From an uncultured Gemmata sp. (GTDB lineage Bacteria > Planctomycetota > Planctomycetia > Gemmatales > Gemmataceae), in assembly GCA_937924775.1 (NCBI GenBank), contig CALDUT010000020.1, positions 62,001 to 126,000 on the forward strand: DNA of 64,000 nt. Direction: 5' to 3'. Under the pieces are notes generated by a model. It did no database searches, was not told where the DNA came from, and worked only from the letters and a program-made list of their open reading frames with translations. Made by a program: the position numbers and the translations under genes. Positions 53,005 to 61,360 of this stretch are shown here, one piece after another (the stretch's first letter is position 1; every line of letters starts with the position of its first letter).

Positions 53005-54102
53005 TCACGCGGCTTCGCTGTGGACTACGCGGACCGGCGGAAAAAGCCAGCCCGCCGGTGCCGGCGGTTTGGGGCCGTGAGGGCCTGTGGCGGTGCCGTC
53101 CCACGAGTGGGCCTGTAGGGCCGCTAACACGCGTTCGGCCAATTCCAGAGCATTGCGGCCCGCGGTGCCATCGACCCGTGGCGTTTCGCCTGTTCGCACG
53201 CAGTGGATGAAATGCCACAATTCCGCCGTCAGTTGATCGAATTTCCGATCGGCATCCAAGTTCAAAACTTGCAGGTAGCGACCGAAGACTTCATCTTTGA
53301 GCCGGGCTTTGGCCTCGACATCGAGTTGGTCGGCGCGCAGCCCATGGAGGCGAAGTTCTTCGCTCTGTTGCACCAGGGTGAGTTTGCGGGTCACAAAATC
53401 AATTCCGGCGTAGCCTTCCGGAGCCCAGACCCGCAGCCGGCGTTTGGGATGCCGGGTGATGCGGCTGGCCGTGACATGGGCGATACAGCCGTTTTCGAAT
53501 TCTAATCGCGTGTTCACCATATCTTCGTAGCTACCGAAGACGGCCGCGCCCACCGCGGCCACCCGGGCCACGCGGCTGCCGACCAAGGCCAGCAACAAAT
53601 CGAGGTCGTGAATCATCAGATCAAGAACGGCTCCGATGTCGATGGAACGACCGGTAAACGGTCCGTGGCGTTCCGCTTCGATGAATTTGGGCCGGATGGG
53701 TCGCTTCACCAACTCCTCAAACGCGGGATTGAACCGCTCGATGTGACCAACTTGCAGTGGTACGCAGGCTTTGTGGGCCAAGGCAATGAGGTCATCGGCT
53801 TCGGCAAGTGTACGGCAGATCGGCTTTTCCACCAAGGTGGGCACGCCGGCTTTGAGGAACGCCGAAGCCACTTCGTGATGAAAGATCGTCGGGGTGACAA
53901 CGCTGACCGCATCGACCCGGCCGATCAAGGGTTCATAATGTTCATAAGCGGTGGTTCCCAAACGCGACGCGATCAGTTCCGCCTGATGGGGGTTAGAATC
54001 GACTACCCCCACCAATTCCACGTCAGGAAAACTGGCGAGAATTCGTGCGTGGTGTTGTCCGAGATGGCCGACACCAATGACCGCGATACGCAGACGAGTC
54101 AT
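53005..54102 (-). CDS. Gfo/Idh/MocA-family NAD(P)-dependent oxidoreductase (possible lipid A sugar enzyme)
   Basis: A 365-residue enzyme. The Rossmann start is RIAVIGVGHLGQHHARILAS with VELVGVVDSN, the family lysine-proline motif is VEKPICRTL, and the catalytic histidine/aspartate region is VLDLMIHDLDLLLALVG. It lies directly downstream of lpxC (30 bases) on the same strand. In several bacteria a Gfo/Idh oxidoreductase (GnnA) near lpx genes oxidises UDP-GlcNAc to build the 2,3-diaminoglucose form of lipid A. That role is inference from position; no GnnB aminotransferase is in the window. AAAGG precedes the ATG. Confidence 0.88.
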   Translation of the reverse strand: MTRLRIAVIGVGHLGQHHARILASFPDVELVGVVDSNPHQAELIASRLGTTAYEHYEPLIGRVDAVSVVTPTIFHHEVASAFLKAGVPTLVEKPICRTLAEADDLIALAHKACVPLQVGHIERFNPAFEELVKRPIRPKFIEAERHGPFTGRSIDIGAVLDLMIHDLDLLLALVGSRVARVAAVGAAVFGSYEDMVNTRLEFENGCIAHVTASRITRHPKRRLRVWAPEGYAGIDFVTRKLTLVQQSEELRLHGLRADQLDVEAKARLKDEVFGRYLQVLNLDADRKFDQLTAELWHFIHCVRTGETPRVDGTAGRNALELAERVLAALQAHSWDGTATGPHGPKPPAPAGWLFPPVRVVHSEAA

Positions 54103-54132
54103 AGAAGCCTTTCATGGTGACCGAACAGCCCC

Positions 54133-55041
54133 TCAGGCGGCGTGGCACAGCGGGGATTCGGCCAAGCGAGGATGTCGTTTTGGCGTTCCGCCAGCACGTT
54201 CGACAAGCATCGAAGCCAGGGCGACGTTCAAGGAATGCCCGGAGCGATAGCCGACCAAGTGCCCCGCAATATCGAAACCGCACAGAGCCAAATCGCCAAT
54301 CATATCCAGGATTTTGTGGCGGGCCGGTTCATCGGCAAAGCGAACCCGATTGCCGATCGGTCCCTGCGGGCCGAAAACCAACACGTCTGCGGGTCCCAAA
54401 TGCAGGCCAATACCCATTTGCCGCAGAGCATGAACTTCCGACTCGGTAAGGAATGTTCGGCAGGGAGCCAATTCCCGGGCGAACTCTCCCGGACAGATGC
54501 ACCGGGTGTGGGTTTGAGGAGCCAGCGGTGCCCCCCAACCATAATCCAGCCGATAGGTGGCTCGCAATTGCTTGTCTTCCGCCGGATGAAGGGCCAGCGT
54601 GGCCCCTCCCGAACGGACAAGTGCCGGCTCACTAACGGTATAAATGGGTCGACGAGCCGCCTGACGAACCACCCCCACCGCGCAGATCGCCGCGACAAAG
54701 CCCCACGCGGAGCCGTCCAAACCCGGGGGTTCAGGTCCATCGAGTTCAATCACACAATTGTCAATGCGTAACCCAAATAGCGCCGCGAGAATGTGTTCTA
54801 CCAACGTGATCCCCGCCGCCGGCGGACCCAAAGTTGTCCGGCGTTGGGTGTTGGTCACCGCATCGACATGGGCACAAATGGGGGATGAGCCATGCCGATC
54901 AATGCGACGGAACACCAATCCGGTGTCTGCAGCCGCCGGGCGTAATGTCGCCTCTATCCTCGCCCCGGTGATGAAGCCCACTCCGGCGATCTTCACCGGC
55001 GCGGCCAGCGTGCGTTGACTTCGATAGCCAATGATTCTCAC
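54133..55041 (-). CDS. lpxC: UDP-3-O-acyl-N-acetylglucosamine deacetylase LpxC
   Basis: A 302-residue zinc deacetylase that commits the cell to lipid A synthesis. ITLVEHILAALFGLRIDN contains the first zinc histidine, PARHKILDMIGDLALCG supplies the histidine and aspartate ligands, and GHLVGYRSGHSLNVALA holds the general-base histidine. CRTFLTESEVHALRQMG matches the family ARTF segment. The GTG at 55041 is preferred because AAGGAAGG stands five bases upstream; the longer frame to 55170 adds unlikely cysteine-rich residues. Confidence 0.95.
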   Translation of the reverse strand: MRIIGYRSQRTLAAPVKIAGVGFITGARIEATLRPAAADTGLVFRRIDRHGSSPICAHVDAVTNTQRRTTLGPPAAGITLVEHILAALFGLRIDNCVIELDGPEPPGLDGSAWGFVAAICAVGVVRQAARRPIYTVSEPALVRSGGATLALHPAEDKQLRATYRLDYGWGAPLAPQTHTRCICPGEFARELAPCRTFLTESEVHALRQMGIGLHLGPADVLVFGPQGPIGNRVRFADEPARHKILDMIGDLALCGFDIAGHLVGYRSGHSLNVALASMLVERAGGTPKRHPRLAESPLCHAA

Positions 55042-55206
55042 GGTGGCCTTCCTTGGCAAAACCGTTGGCGGGCGAAAAGAAACGATCGATCCGGGTTGGC
55101 AAGATCCGCAGCTGCAAGTGGCCATCCGGTCGCTCCGATGGTATCGGATCAGCGACCGGATGCACTTCAATTCCTTTCTTTCAGCGTCATCGTCATCCTC
55201 AGACCG

Positions 55207-56001
55207 TTATCGTCCGGGAACGACAGGTGTAACCGGTGTTGGGGGCTGCGGTTGCGGTTGTGTTCCGCCGTTGGGCACACCGGTGTTCGGGGTATTGTTC
55301 GGCCCCAACGCAGGCGGTTCTTCAAGCTTGTTCACATCCACCACTTTCCCTTGGGAATCGACCGGGGGATACCACGCATTCAGGGCTTTGACTACCACGC
55401 CGGTAATATCGGCATGCGGAGCCACATAGAATGGCTGGGCGGCCGGCGGCTTGAGCTTCAATTCTTTGATGTAGGCATTGTTCATTTCTTCTTTCGTGAC
55501 CGCGTCGGGATACGCAAACACTACATGGTAGCCATTCATTTCCGCGGTGCGGTCGATCACGGTTTTGATCTTATCGTACAGATCACTGATAATGGCACTG
55601 GCCGCATCGTTGAGCAGTTTGTTGATACGGCGGTCCTCATCTTCGATGAGCCGCTGCAGTTCGATCATGCGGCGTTGTTTGGCGTCTTTTTCTGGATGCT
55701 GGGGGTTGCGTTGCAAGTCTTGGTTCAGTTGGATGTATTCCCCGCGCAGTTCGACCAGTTTTTTCGATTCTTCAGTTTTGCGTTTGTTGAGCAGCCAGAC
55801 TTGGTATTTGGCTTGGCCGAAATCGCGCATGACGGCCGCCATGTTGAAGACCGCCACAGTCGGCCGTGTTGGCGCCGGCGCGTGGGTGACCGGGGCAGGT
55901 CCGCCGCCCGGTGACGAGTTTTGTGCGAAGCTCGCTTCGTTGATGCTAAGCAGCCCCGCTACGGTCAGTGCCGCGGTGAACAGTGCGAATTGGCGATTCA
56001 C
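55207..56001 (-). CDS. ompH: OmpH/Skp-family periplasmic chaperone
   Basis: A 264-residue exported protein. Starting at a GTG at 56001 (GAGGAGGG seven bases upstream) it reads a signal FALFTAALTVAGLLSINEAS, an Ala/Pro-rich linker, then the Skp/OmpH core VAVFNMAAVMRDFGQAKYQV, a charged helical hairpin (AKQRRMIELQRLIEDEDRRI) and the strand GYHVVFAYPDAVTKEE. A proline/asparagine-rich tail of about 40 residues is added at the C-terminus. Skp carries outer-membrane proteins through the periplasm. First gene of the ompH-lpxC-oxidoreductase unit. Confidence 0.85.
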   Translation of the reverse strand: MNRQFALFTAALTVAGLLSINEASFAQNSSPGGGPAPVTHAPAPTRPTVAVFNMAAVMRDFGQAKYQVWLLNKRKTEESKKLVELRGEYIQLNQDLQRNPQHPEKDAKQRRMIELQRLIEDEDRRINKLLNDAASAIISDLYDKIKTVIDRTAEMNGYHVVFAYPDAVTKEEMNNAYIKELKLKPPAAQPFYVAPHADITGVVVKALNAWYPPVDSQGKVVDVNKLEEPPALGPNNTPNTGVPNGGTQPQPQPPTPVTPVVPGR

Positions 56002-56843
56002 TCCATGCCCTCCTCTGGTCCGTTTTGGTCGGAGCGAGGGTTCCGGTCCTCGCCGCCGTCCCACCCCGCTATCAAGCAGGCATTCATATACACCGGCCCG
56101 CGACGCGGGCTGCGCAAACAAGCCGCTGACGGCCTGACGCCGCCCCGAATTCGGCTCATCCACGTTCCCCTCGGTGCCATGGCGAGCGTACATACCCCAT
56201 GGAATCGCTCGCGTCAATCCGAAGGGGAAAAACAGTATCGACAGCGGAAAGGTAGGACGTTTCAAACAACGAACCGGGCTGTGGGCTGGCGGTGGACGAC
56301 GCAAACGAGGGCTCTTTCCCGGTGTTGCCGGACCCGATGAGCTGCTTTGAAAGGTTGGCCGCGCCAGGATAGTCGCGAGCAATGCCAGCGAGGGAACGCC
56401 GTTCCGGTTGCACTAGCGGTACGTCGAGCGTCTATAGGCGACCGCGGATGTCGCATTTTGGCCAACAATGTTCCACGTGGAACGTCGGCGAATGTTAGAA
56501 TGTGATGCCGAAGTAACTGGCATTACTGATCTTATGAATAATCATCGAATTTTCACCAATTCTACTTCCGAATTGGCACGCTTTTCTAAATAGACGAAAG
56601 TAAACATCGACGCCCCCGGCCCACGGTAACAGTCGCCAGACCATGCGCCGCTAGGCTGCCTGACAAGGACTCGGCTGGATCAGACCGTCCACCGGGGGTC
56701 ACCTCGTTGCTAACTCCTGATGGGACTTCATGTTATAGCGAAAATGCCCGCCGGAGTATTACCCACCGCTGGCACGATCGGAAGTTCCCTCTCGGGCCAA
56801 CGCCCGAGAGAATCGGTCGCTCCCCGTCACTGTCGTGGTACAA
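56002..56843. other. 842-base intergenic region with a parS-like palindrome
   Basis: The longest non-coding stretch of the window. It starts upstream of ompH and ends at the trmJ-like stop codon. It is less GC-rich from about 56480 to 56600 and contains the parS-like palindrome listed separately. A lone -24-like element TTGGCACG at 56573-56580 lacks a matching -12. Short open frames here have no recognisable content. Confidence 0.4.
56470..56483. promoter_or_regulatory. parS-like ParB binding site
   Basis: GTTCCACGTGGAAC is a perfect 14-base palindrome that matches the ParB/Spo0J centromere-like site (consensus GTTTCACGTGAAAC; GTTCCACGTGGAAC is a known form in some bacteria). The flank is TGTTCCACGTGGAACG. 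It lies in non-coding DNA. ParB nucleates there and spreads; the site is usually near the replication origin. No parA or parB gene is in the window. Confidence 0.7.
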
Positions 56844-57644
56844 TCATTCCTCCGTTCCCGCTTCACGCGGAGGCGTATCGCGGTGATCGCGACGCGGCGG
56901 GATGTGCTGGGCGGCCCAGAGGATCTGCCGGGCTAAGCCGTGCAGGAGTTTCACCTCCTGCGGACTGAGTTGCGCTCGGCCGAGGAGGTGGCGAACACCG
57001 TGCATCAGCGTATCGGCTTTATCCCCATACAAGTAGCCAATCGCGGTCAGGGCTTGCCGCAGATGCGCAAACATCCGCTCTTGATCGGCAAACGGCGCTA
57101 CCGCACGCCGGGGAAACTCGGGTTGGCCACGGGCAGCATTTTCCGCCTGCGACCACGCTTTGCGCAATTCGTAACAACAAATGGCAACCGCTTGCGCCAA
57201 ATTCAGCGAGCCGTATTCGGCCTCCACAGGAATGTGAACCAGCCCGTGACAGCGGGAAATCTCGTCGTTGGTGAGGCCGTGCGGTTCTGGGCCAAAGACT
57301 ACGGCCACTGGTCCGGCGGTTGTCGCAGCCAGCAATTCTGGCAGTTTCTCGGCCGCCGCGCCAATGGTTCCCGCACGCCACAAACCCGCGGTCAGTGCCG
57401 AAGTGGCCAAGGTGTAGACACAATCGGCCAATGCTTCGCCCAAATCCGCCACCACCCGGGCGGAATTGAGAATATTGAGCCCGCCGCGGGCCATTCGCTG
57501 GGCCTCGGGATTGGTGATGTGGGCATAGGGGGCCACCAGCACCAGGTCGCGCAGGCCGAAATTGCGCATCACCCGCGCGGCGGCCCCCAGATTACCCGCG
57601 AAGTGCGTGCGCACCAAAACAATTCGGCACCGTTGAAGCATCAT
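56844..57644 (-). CDS. TrmJ-like tRNA/rRNA methyltransferase (SpoU/TrmH fold)
   Basis: A 266-residue SPOUT methyltransferase. MMLQRCRIVLVRTHFAGNLG starts the fold, LGAAARVMRNFGLRDLVLVA is motif 1, VFGPEPHGLTNDEI is the GPExxGL motif 2, and VHIPVEAEYGSLNLAQAVAI is motif 3. The length and C-terminal helices fit TrmJ, which 2'-O-methylates position 32 of tRNA. A longer frame to 58559 runs antisense to yebC and is rejected. It is divergent from yebC across about 100 bases. Confidence 0.88.
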   Translation of the reverse strand: MMLQRCRIVLVRTHFAGNLGAAARVMRNFGLRDLVLVAPYAHITNPEAQRMARGGLNILNSARVVADLGEALADCVYTLATSALTAGLWRAGTIGAAAEKLPELLAATTAGPVAVVFGPEPHGLTNDEISRCHGLVHIPVEAEYGSLNLAQAVAICCYELRKAWSQAENAARGQPEFPRRAVAPFADQERMFAHLRQALTAIGYLYGDKADTLMHGVRHLLGRAQLSPQEVKLLHGLARQILWAAQHIPPRRDHRDTPPREAGTEE

Positions 57645-57670
57645 GCTGTTAGTGTAGCAGTGGTCAACCC

Positions 57671-57699
57671 CCGACAGCCGCCACGTTATCCGATATACT
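57671..57699 (+). promoter_or_regulatory. candidate sigma-70-type promoter for yebC
   Basis: CCGACA (-35, four of six) at 57671-57676, 17 bases, then TATACT (-10, five of six) at 57694-57699. Transcription would begin near 57706, giving a leader of about 38 bases that includes GAGGG before the ATG at 57744. Confidence 0.45.
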
Positions 57700-57743
57700 G
57701 GTGTCATCAGGCTATTGTGAGGAATTGAGTGAGGGAATGCGCT

Positions 57744-58490
57744 ATGGCGGGTCATAGTCATGCGAAAAATGTGATGCGGCATAAGGCCGTGGTGGACGCC
57801 AAACGGGGTAAATTGTTCAGTAAGTTGAGTCGTTATATCATCATTGCCGCGAAAAACGGAGGTGGCGACCCGGCGATGAACCTGCCGCTTCGCTACGCCA
57901 TCGATAAGGCCCGGGCCGTGAGCATGCCCAAGGAAAACATCGAACGGGCCATCAAACGCGGCACCGGCGAACTCGAAGGCGCCAGCTACGACGAAATCAT
58001 GTACGAAGGTTATGGCCCCGGCGGGGTGGCGGTGTTGGTGGAAGTTCTCACAGATAACCGCAATCGGACCAACGGCGAGATCAAGAAAATCTTCGAACGG
58101 GCCAACGCCACCGTCGGTGTACCGGGCAGTGTGGCCTATATGTTCGAACGCAAAGGTTTCTTTGCCGTGGATGCGAAAAAATACCCGGATGAAGACGCCC
58201 TCCTGGCCATCGTTCTCGATGCCGGGGCCGACGACCTCAAACGCCAAGACGATCTGTTCGAAATCACCGCCGATCCCTCGTGTTTTTCCGCGGTGATGGA
58301 AGCCCTCAAAAAAGCCGGGATCGAAACGGTCGAGGCCGAAGTCAAATATCTGCCCAAAATGCAGAAGGAAATTGATGTGGAAACGGGCAAAAAGGTCGTC
58401 AAATTCATCGACGCTCTCGAAGACCACGACGATGTTCAAGAGGTGTACACCGACGCGATCCTGACCGAAGAAATGACTGCTGCGGAGTAA
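57744..58490 (+). CDS. yebC: YebC/PmpR-family protein
   Basis: A 248-residue protein. MAGHSHAKNVMRHKAVVDAK followed by RGKLFSKLSR is the family N-terminus, AVSMPKENIERAIKRGTGEL and MYEGYGPGGVAVLVEVLTDN the core, and TNGEIKKIFERANATVG the second domain. YebC-type proteins act as transcription regulators or, as reported for some, as ribosome-associated factors that relieve stalling at proline stretches. Not next to ruvC, as often found elsewhere. The ATG at 57744 follows GAGGG. Confidence 0.96.
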   Translation: MAGHSHAKNVMRHKAVVDAKRGKLFSKLSRYIIIAAKNGGGDPAMNLPLRYAIDKARAVSMPKENIERAIKRGTGELEGASYDEIMYEGYGPGGVAVLVEVLTDNRNRTNGEIKKIFERANATVGVPGSVAYMFERKGFFAVDAKKYPDEDALLAIVLDAGADDLKRQDDLFEITADPSCFSAVMEALKKAGIETVEAEVKYLPKMQKEIDVETGKKVVKFIDALEDHDDVQEVYTDAILTEEMTAAE

Positions 58491-58571
58491 GAATTTGCCG
58501 ACAGCGACATCGCGGGAGTGAACCGCCTCCAGGTGATCCTGAGCCACGCGATTACGCACTTTACCAGCGAA

Positions 58572-58590
58572 ATGCTCACAGTTTGAGCAT
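58572..58590 (-). terminator. hairpin just after the LRR gene
   Basis: ATGCTCA (58572-58578) and TGAGCAT (58584-58590) form a perfect seven-base stem with a five-base loop, immediately after the LRR gene stop codon in the minus direction. A short TTTC follows, so it is a weak intrinsic terminator at best. The yebC gene ends on the other strand 80 bases away. Confidence 0.35.
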
Positions 58591-58591
58591 C

Positions 58592-59281
58592 TCAGTGGCG
58601 AACTGCCCGCAGATTGGGCATTTCATCAGAGAAGCGTTCGGCGGCTCCGGGTGTCACTGCGGTGTTGCCGACGTGAAGCGTCCGTAAACCTTCGAGAGGT
58701 TTCAGCTCGGGCAAGCCCGCGTCGGTAATGCCCGTATTCCGTAAGTACAGCGCTTGCAACCGTTCCAGCGACTTGATGACGGTCAACCCCTTGTCGGTGA
58801 TTTTGGGATTATTGGAAAGATCGAGCGATTCCAGAAGGGTCAAGTTCTTCAGCCCAGCGAGTTCAGAATCGGTCAAATTGGCGTTGGCCAAATACAGCAC
58901 GCGCAGTTCCTTGCATTGGCCGATGGCGGCGACCCGGACCGCAGTTAGGTTCGACTTGGCGATGCTCAAGCGGCGCAGGTTCGGGAATTCTTTGAGCAGG
59001 GCAAAGCCTTTGTCGGTGCAGCGGCTCATGTCAAGAATTTCGAGCGAGCCCAACGCTGGGGCTTTTTTGAGGTTGAAAAGCATCAGATCTGTCGCGGAAT
59101 CAAACTTGACAGCCACACGGCCCGGTGGCGGTAGTTGTGGGTGGATCTCCGCCCGCCCCCCGGCCTTGGCCACCAGCTCTATCAGTTTTTTCTCATCGGC
59201 GGTCGGTGCGAGGGGAGCCTGTTGGGACCGGGCCGCGACGACCAGGCCCAAACCCAAGAAGAAAGCGGCGGGGAAACGCAT
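58592..59281 (-). CDS. secreted leucine-rich-repeat protein
   Basis: A 229-residue exported protein with a signal peptide (FPAAFFLGLGLVVAARSQ). From about residue 80 it has LRR units of 23-25 residues, such as LGSLEILDMSRCTDKGFALL, LRRLSIAKSNLTAVRVAAIG, LRVLYLANANLTDSELAGLK and LQALYLRNTGITDAGLPELK, the bacterial-type cysteine-poor LRR. The N-terminal ELVAKAGGRAEI segment is typical of planctomycete LRR proteins. GGAG is seven bases before the ATG at 59281. Likely binds other proteins or surface polymers. Confidence 0.8.
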   Translation of the reverse strand: MRFPAAFFLGLGLVVAARSQQAPLAPTADEKKLIELVAKAGGRAEIHPQLPPPGRVAVKFDSATDLMLFNLKKAPALGSLEILDMSRCTDKGFALLKEFPNLRRLSIAKSNLTAVRVAAIGQCKELRVLYLANANLTDSELAGLKNLTLLESLDLSNNPKITDKGLTVIKSLERLQALYLRNTGITDAGLPELKPLEGLRTLHVGNTAVTPGAAERFSDEMPNLRAVRH

Positions 59282-59558
59282 GGGTTTTCTCCGTCGGCCG
59301 GAAGAGAGTGAGGGATTGATAATATAACACGCCACCGGGGCAAACCGGACCTCGCATTTTTCGGAGGGATAACCTTCAGTAAGATGAAAACAGCGTAAGC
59401 GCCCAGCGGTGGCTGTCGCCTTCGCCAAAAACTGCCGTTGCGACCACCCACCGTCCTTGGGGTCACGGATCGCCGCCCCCGAACGAGGGGTCTGTGGCCA
59501 ACAACAACGGCCCTCCATCCTCGCTGTTCTCGCAGGTCGGTGTCCCGCGGAGCCGGAA

Positions 59559-61154
59559 ATGCCCGAGATGCAGCAGAAACCCGCCACCCCACCCCCGGAC
59601 ATCACCGGCCGAACGCTCGGCGATTTCCACATTCTGCGCCGCATCGGCACGGGTGGCATGGGGCAAGTGTATCTGGCCCGGCAAATCTCCCTCAAACGCG
59701 AGGTGGCCCTCAAACTTCTCCGCAACGACCTCAACAGCGACCCCACGGCACTGGCCCGCTTTCAGGCCGAAGCCCAGGCGGTGGCCAAGCTCAATCATCC
59801 CAACATCGTCCACATCCACCAAATCGGGGAAAGCGACGGCCTGCGCTACATGGTGCTGGAATTCGTTGAGGGGCGCAACCTCCGCGACTATCTGGCCCGC
59901 AAAGGCCCCCCGGATTTACTAATCTCGCTCAGCATCATGCGGCAGGTGGCTGCCGCTTTGCAGAAAGCCCACGAACAAGGCATCATTCACCGCGACATCA
60001 AACCCGAAAACATTCTGGTGACGCGGAAAGTCGAAGTGAAAGTGACGGATTTCGGCCTCAGCCGCTTTTTCACGCCCGAATCGCCCCCCACCCATCTGAC
60101 GCAAAGCGGTGTCACTCTGGGAACGCCGTTATACATGTCGCCCGAGCAAGTCCAAGGCCAGCCGCTCGATCACCGCAGCGACATTTACTCGTTGGGGGTT
60201 ACCTACTACCACCTGCTGGCCGGGGAACCGCCGTTTCGCGGCTCCAGCGCCTTCGACGTGGCCCTGAAACACGTCCAGGAATTGCCGCGGCCGCTGATCG
60301 AACTGCGGCCGGATCTACCGCCGGATTTGTGCGGTATGGTCCACAAAATGCTAGCGAAGAACCCGGCCGATCGCTACCAATCGGCTCGGGAAATCTTGCG
60401 CGACCTCATCAAAATCCGCGAGGGGCTCACCACCGGAACTGCCACGTTAGCCCTGGCCCCTCCGGCCACCACTCCGCCACAACTGGCCCGCTCGCGGGCC
60501 CGGTGGCGTCCGTGGTTACGCGGGAGCCTTGTAGCCGGCGGATGCCTGATCGCCACGGCGATCGGAGGGCTGTTACATAGCCTTTGGAACTCCCTGGAGC
60601 CTCCCACCGGCAGCCCTTCGGCCCCACCGGTTGCAGGATTGGTAGACATTCGCCCCCCCGAGCGGATCATCACTCTCCGCGAACGGGAATTGCTCACTGT
60701 TTTAAACAGCGAGGACACCAAACCCCATGACGCCATCAAAGCCTCGTTAGAATTAGGCTTGCTGTATCTGAAAGAACACCGTTTGGTTGAAGCGGCCGAC
60801 CGTTTCGAGCGGCTGCGGGCTCGCGAACGCGAATGGCGCGATCCGGTGGCCGCCCGCACGGCCAGCCTCACCGGTCGGCTGGGTTTGGCCGTGGTTTGGG
60901 CGCATGAAAAGGACAAGGCCGAAGCCTCTAACAAGCTATTTCTTGAGATTGTGACCGAACCGTTCCCCAAATTCGGCGGGCCGAAGTTCGAGCGCTCGAT
61001 CGTGACCGCCAGCTGGGTACTGCTCCGCTTCCCCGACCTCAGCAACGCTGTGACCGATGCTCTCAACCGCAACGCGGTCAATCTGGGCAAAACCAAACTC
61101 GAACCACAATTAGAACAACTCCGCTCCCCGCAACGTATCGGCGCAAAAGACTAA
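59559..61154 (+). CDS. membrane Ser/Thr protein kinase, Hanks type
   Basis: A 531-residue kinase. The kinase domain (about 20-290) has the glycine loop RRIGTGGMGQVYLA, the lysine in VALKLL (K52), HRDIKPENILVT catalytic loop, DFGLSRFF and SPEQVQGQPLDHRSDIYSLG. A membrane segment (LVAGGCLIATAIGGLLHSL) at about 355-375 puts the following helical repeats (about 410-515, TPR-like) outside. GGAG lies six bases before the ATG at 59559. The stop codon lies within a tandem duplication; see the repeat at 61105-61202. No cognate phosphatase gene is nearby. Confidence 0.9.
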   Translation: MPEMQQKPATPPPDITGRTLGDFHILRRIGTGGMGQVYLARQISLKREVALKLLRNDLNSDPTALARFQAEAQAVAKLNHPNIVHIHQIGESDGLRYMVLEFVEGRNLRDYLARKGPPDLLISLSIMRQVAAALQKAHEQGIIHRDIKPENILVTRKVEVKVTDFGLSRFFTPESPPTHLTQSGVTLGTPLYMSPEQVQGQPLDHRSDIYSLGVTYYHLLAGEPPFRGSSAFDVALKHVQELPRPLIELRPDLPPDLCGMVHKMLAKNPADRYQSAREILRDLIKIREGLTTGTATLALAPPATTPPQLARSRARWRPWLRGSLVAGGCLIATAIGGLLHSLWNSLEPPTGSPSAPPVAGLVDIRPPERIITLRERELLTVLNSEDTKPHDAIKASLELGLLYLKEHRLVEAADRFERLRAREREWRDPVAARTASLTGRLGLAVVWAHEKDKAEASNKLFLEIVTEPFPKFGGPKFERSIVTASWVLLRFPDLSNAVTDALNRNAVNLGKTKLEPQLEQLRSPQRIGAKD

Positions 61155-61202
61155 GCACAATTGGCACAACTCCGCTCCCCGCAACGTATCGGCGCAAAAG
61201 AC
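61105..61202 (+). repeat. 51-bp-period tandem duplication spanning the kinase stop codon
   Basis: The segments 61105-61151 and 61156-61202 are nearly identical, differing only in AGA versus GGC after CACAATT. The period is 51 bases, or 17 codons. The TAA stop of the kinase gene falls at the junction. If TAA is skipped, the second copy reads AQLAQLRSPQRIGAKDEK in the same frame. A recent in-frame duplication is likely. Confidence 0.85.
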
Positions 61203-61360
61203 GAAAAACCATGCCTTTCAGTCTGTGACACCCAAGACAAGATAGGCTCGGCGAGAAAGGCCGCCGGGTGGAGAAATCGGAAACTCCTCTGTTCCTCTGG
61301 GCGGCGAGCCATGGTATTGTAAGCTTCGCATTCGCCTCCACTCGCAACCCGAGGTCTACC

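Noticed and set aside
55015-55914. 299-codon plus-strand frame over ompH and the lpxC start
   Set aside because: Antisense shadow; the minus-strand genes have clear families and ribosome-binding sites.
56573-56590. TTGGCACG, a perfect sigma-54 -24 element in the parS gap
   Set aside because: The -12 position reads TA rather than GC, so a complete promoter is not present.
57645-58559. Long N-terminal extension of the TrmJ-like frame across yebC
   Set aside because: The extension is antisense to yebC; the TrmJ fold begins at the ATG at 57644.
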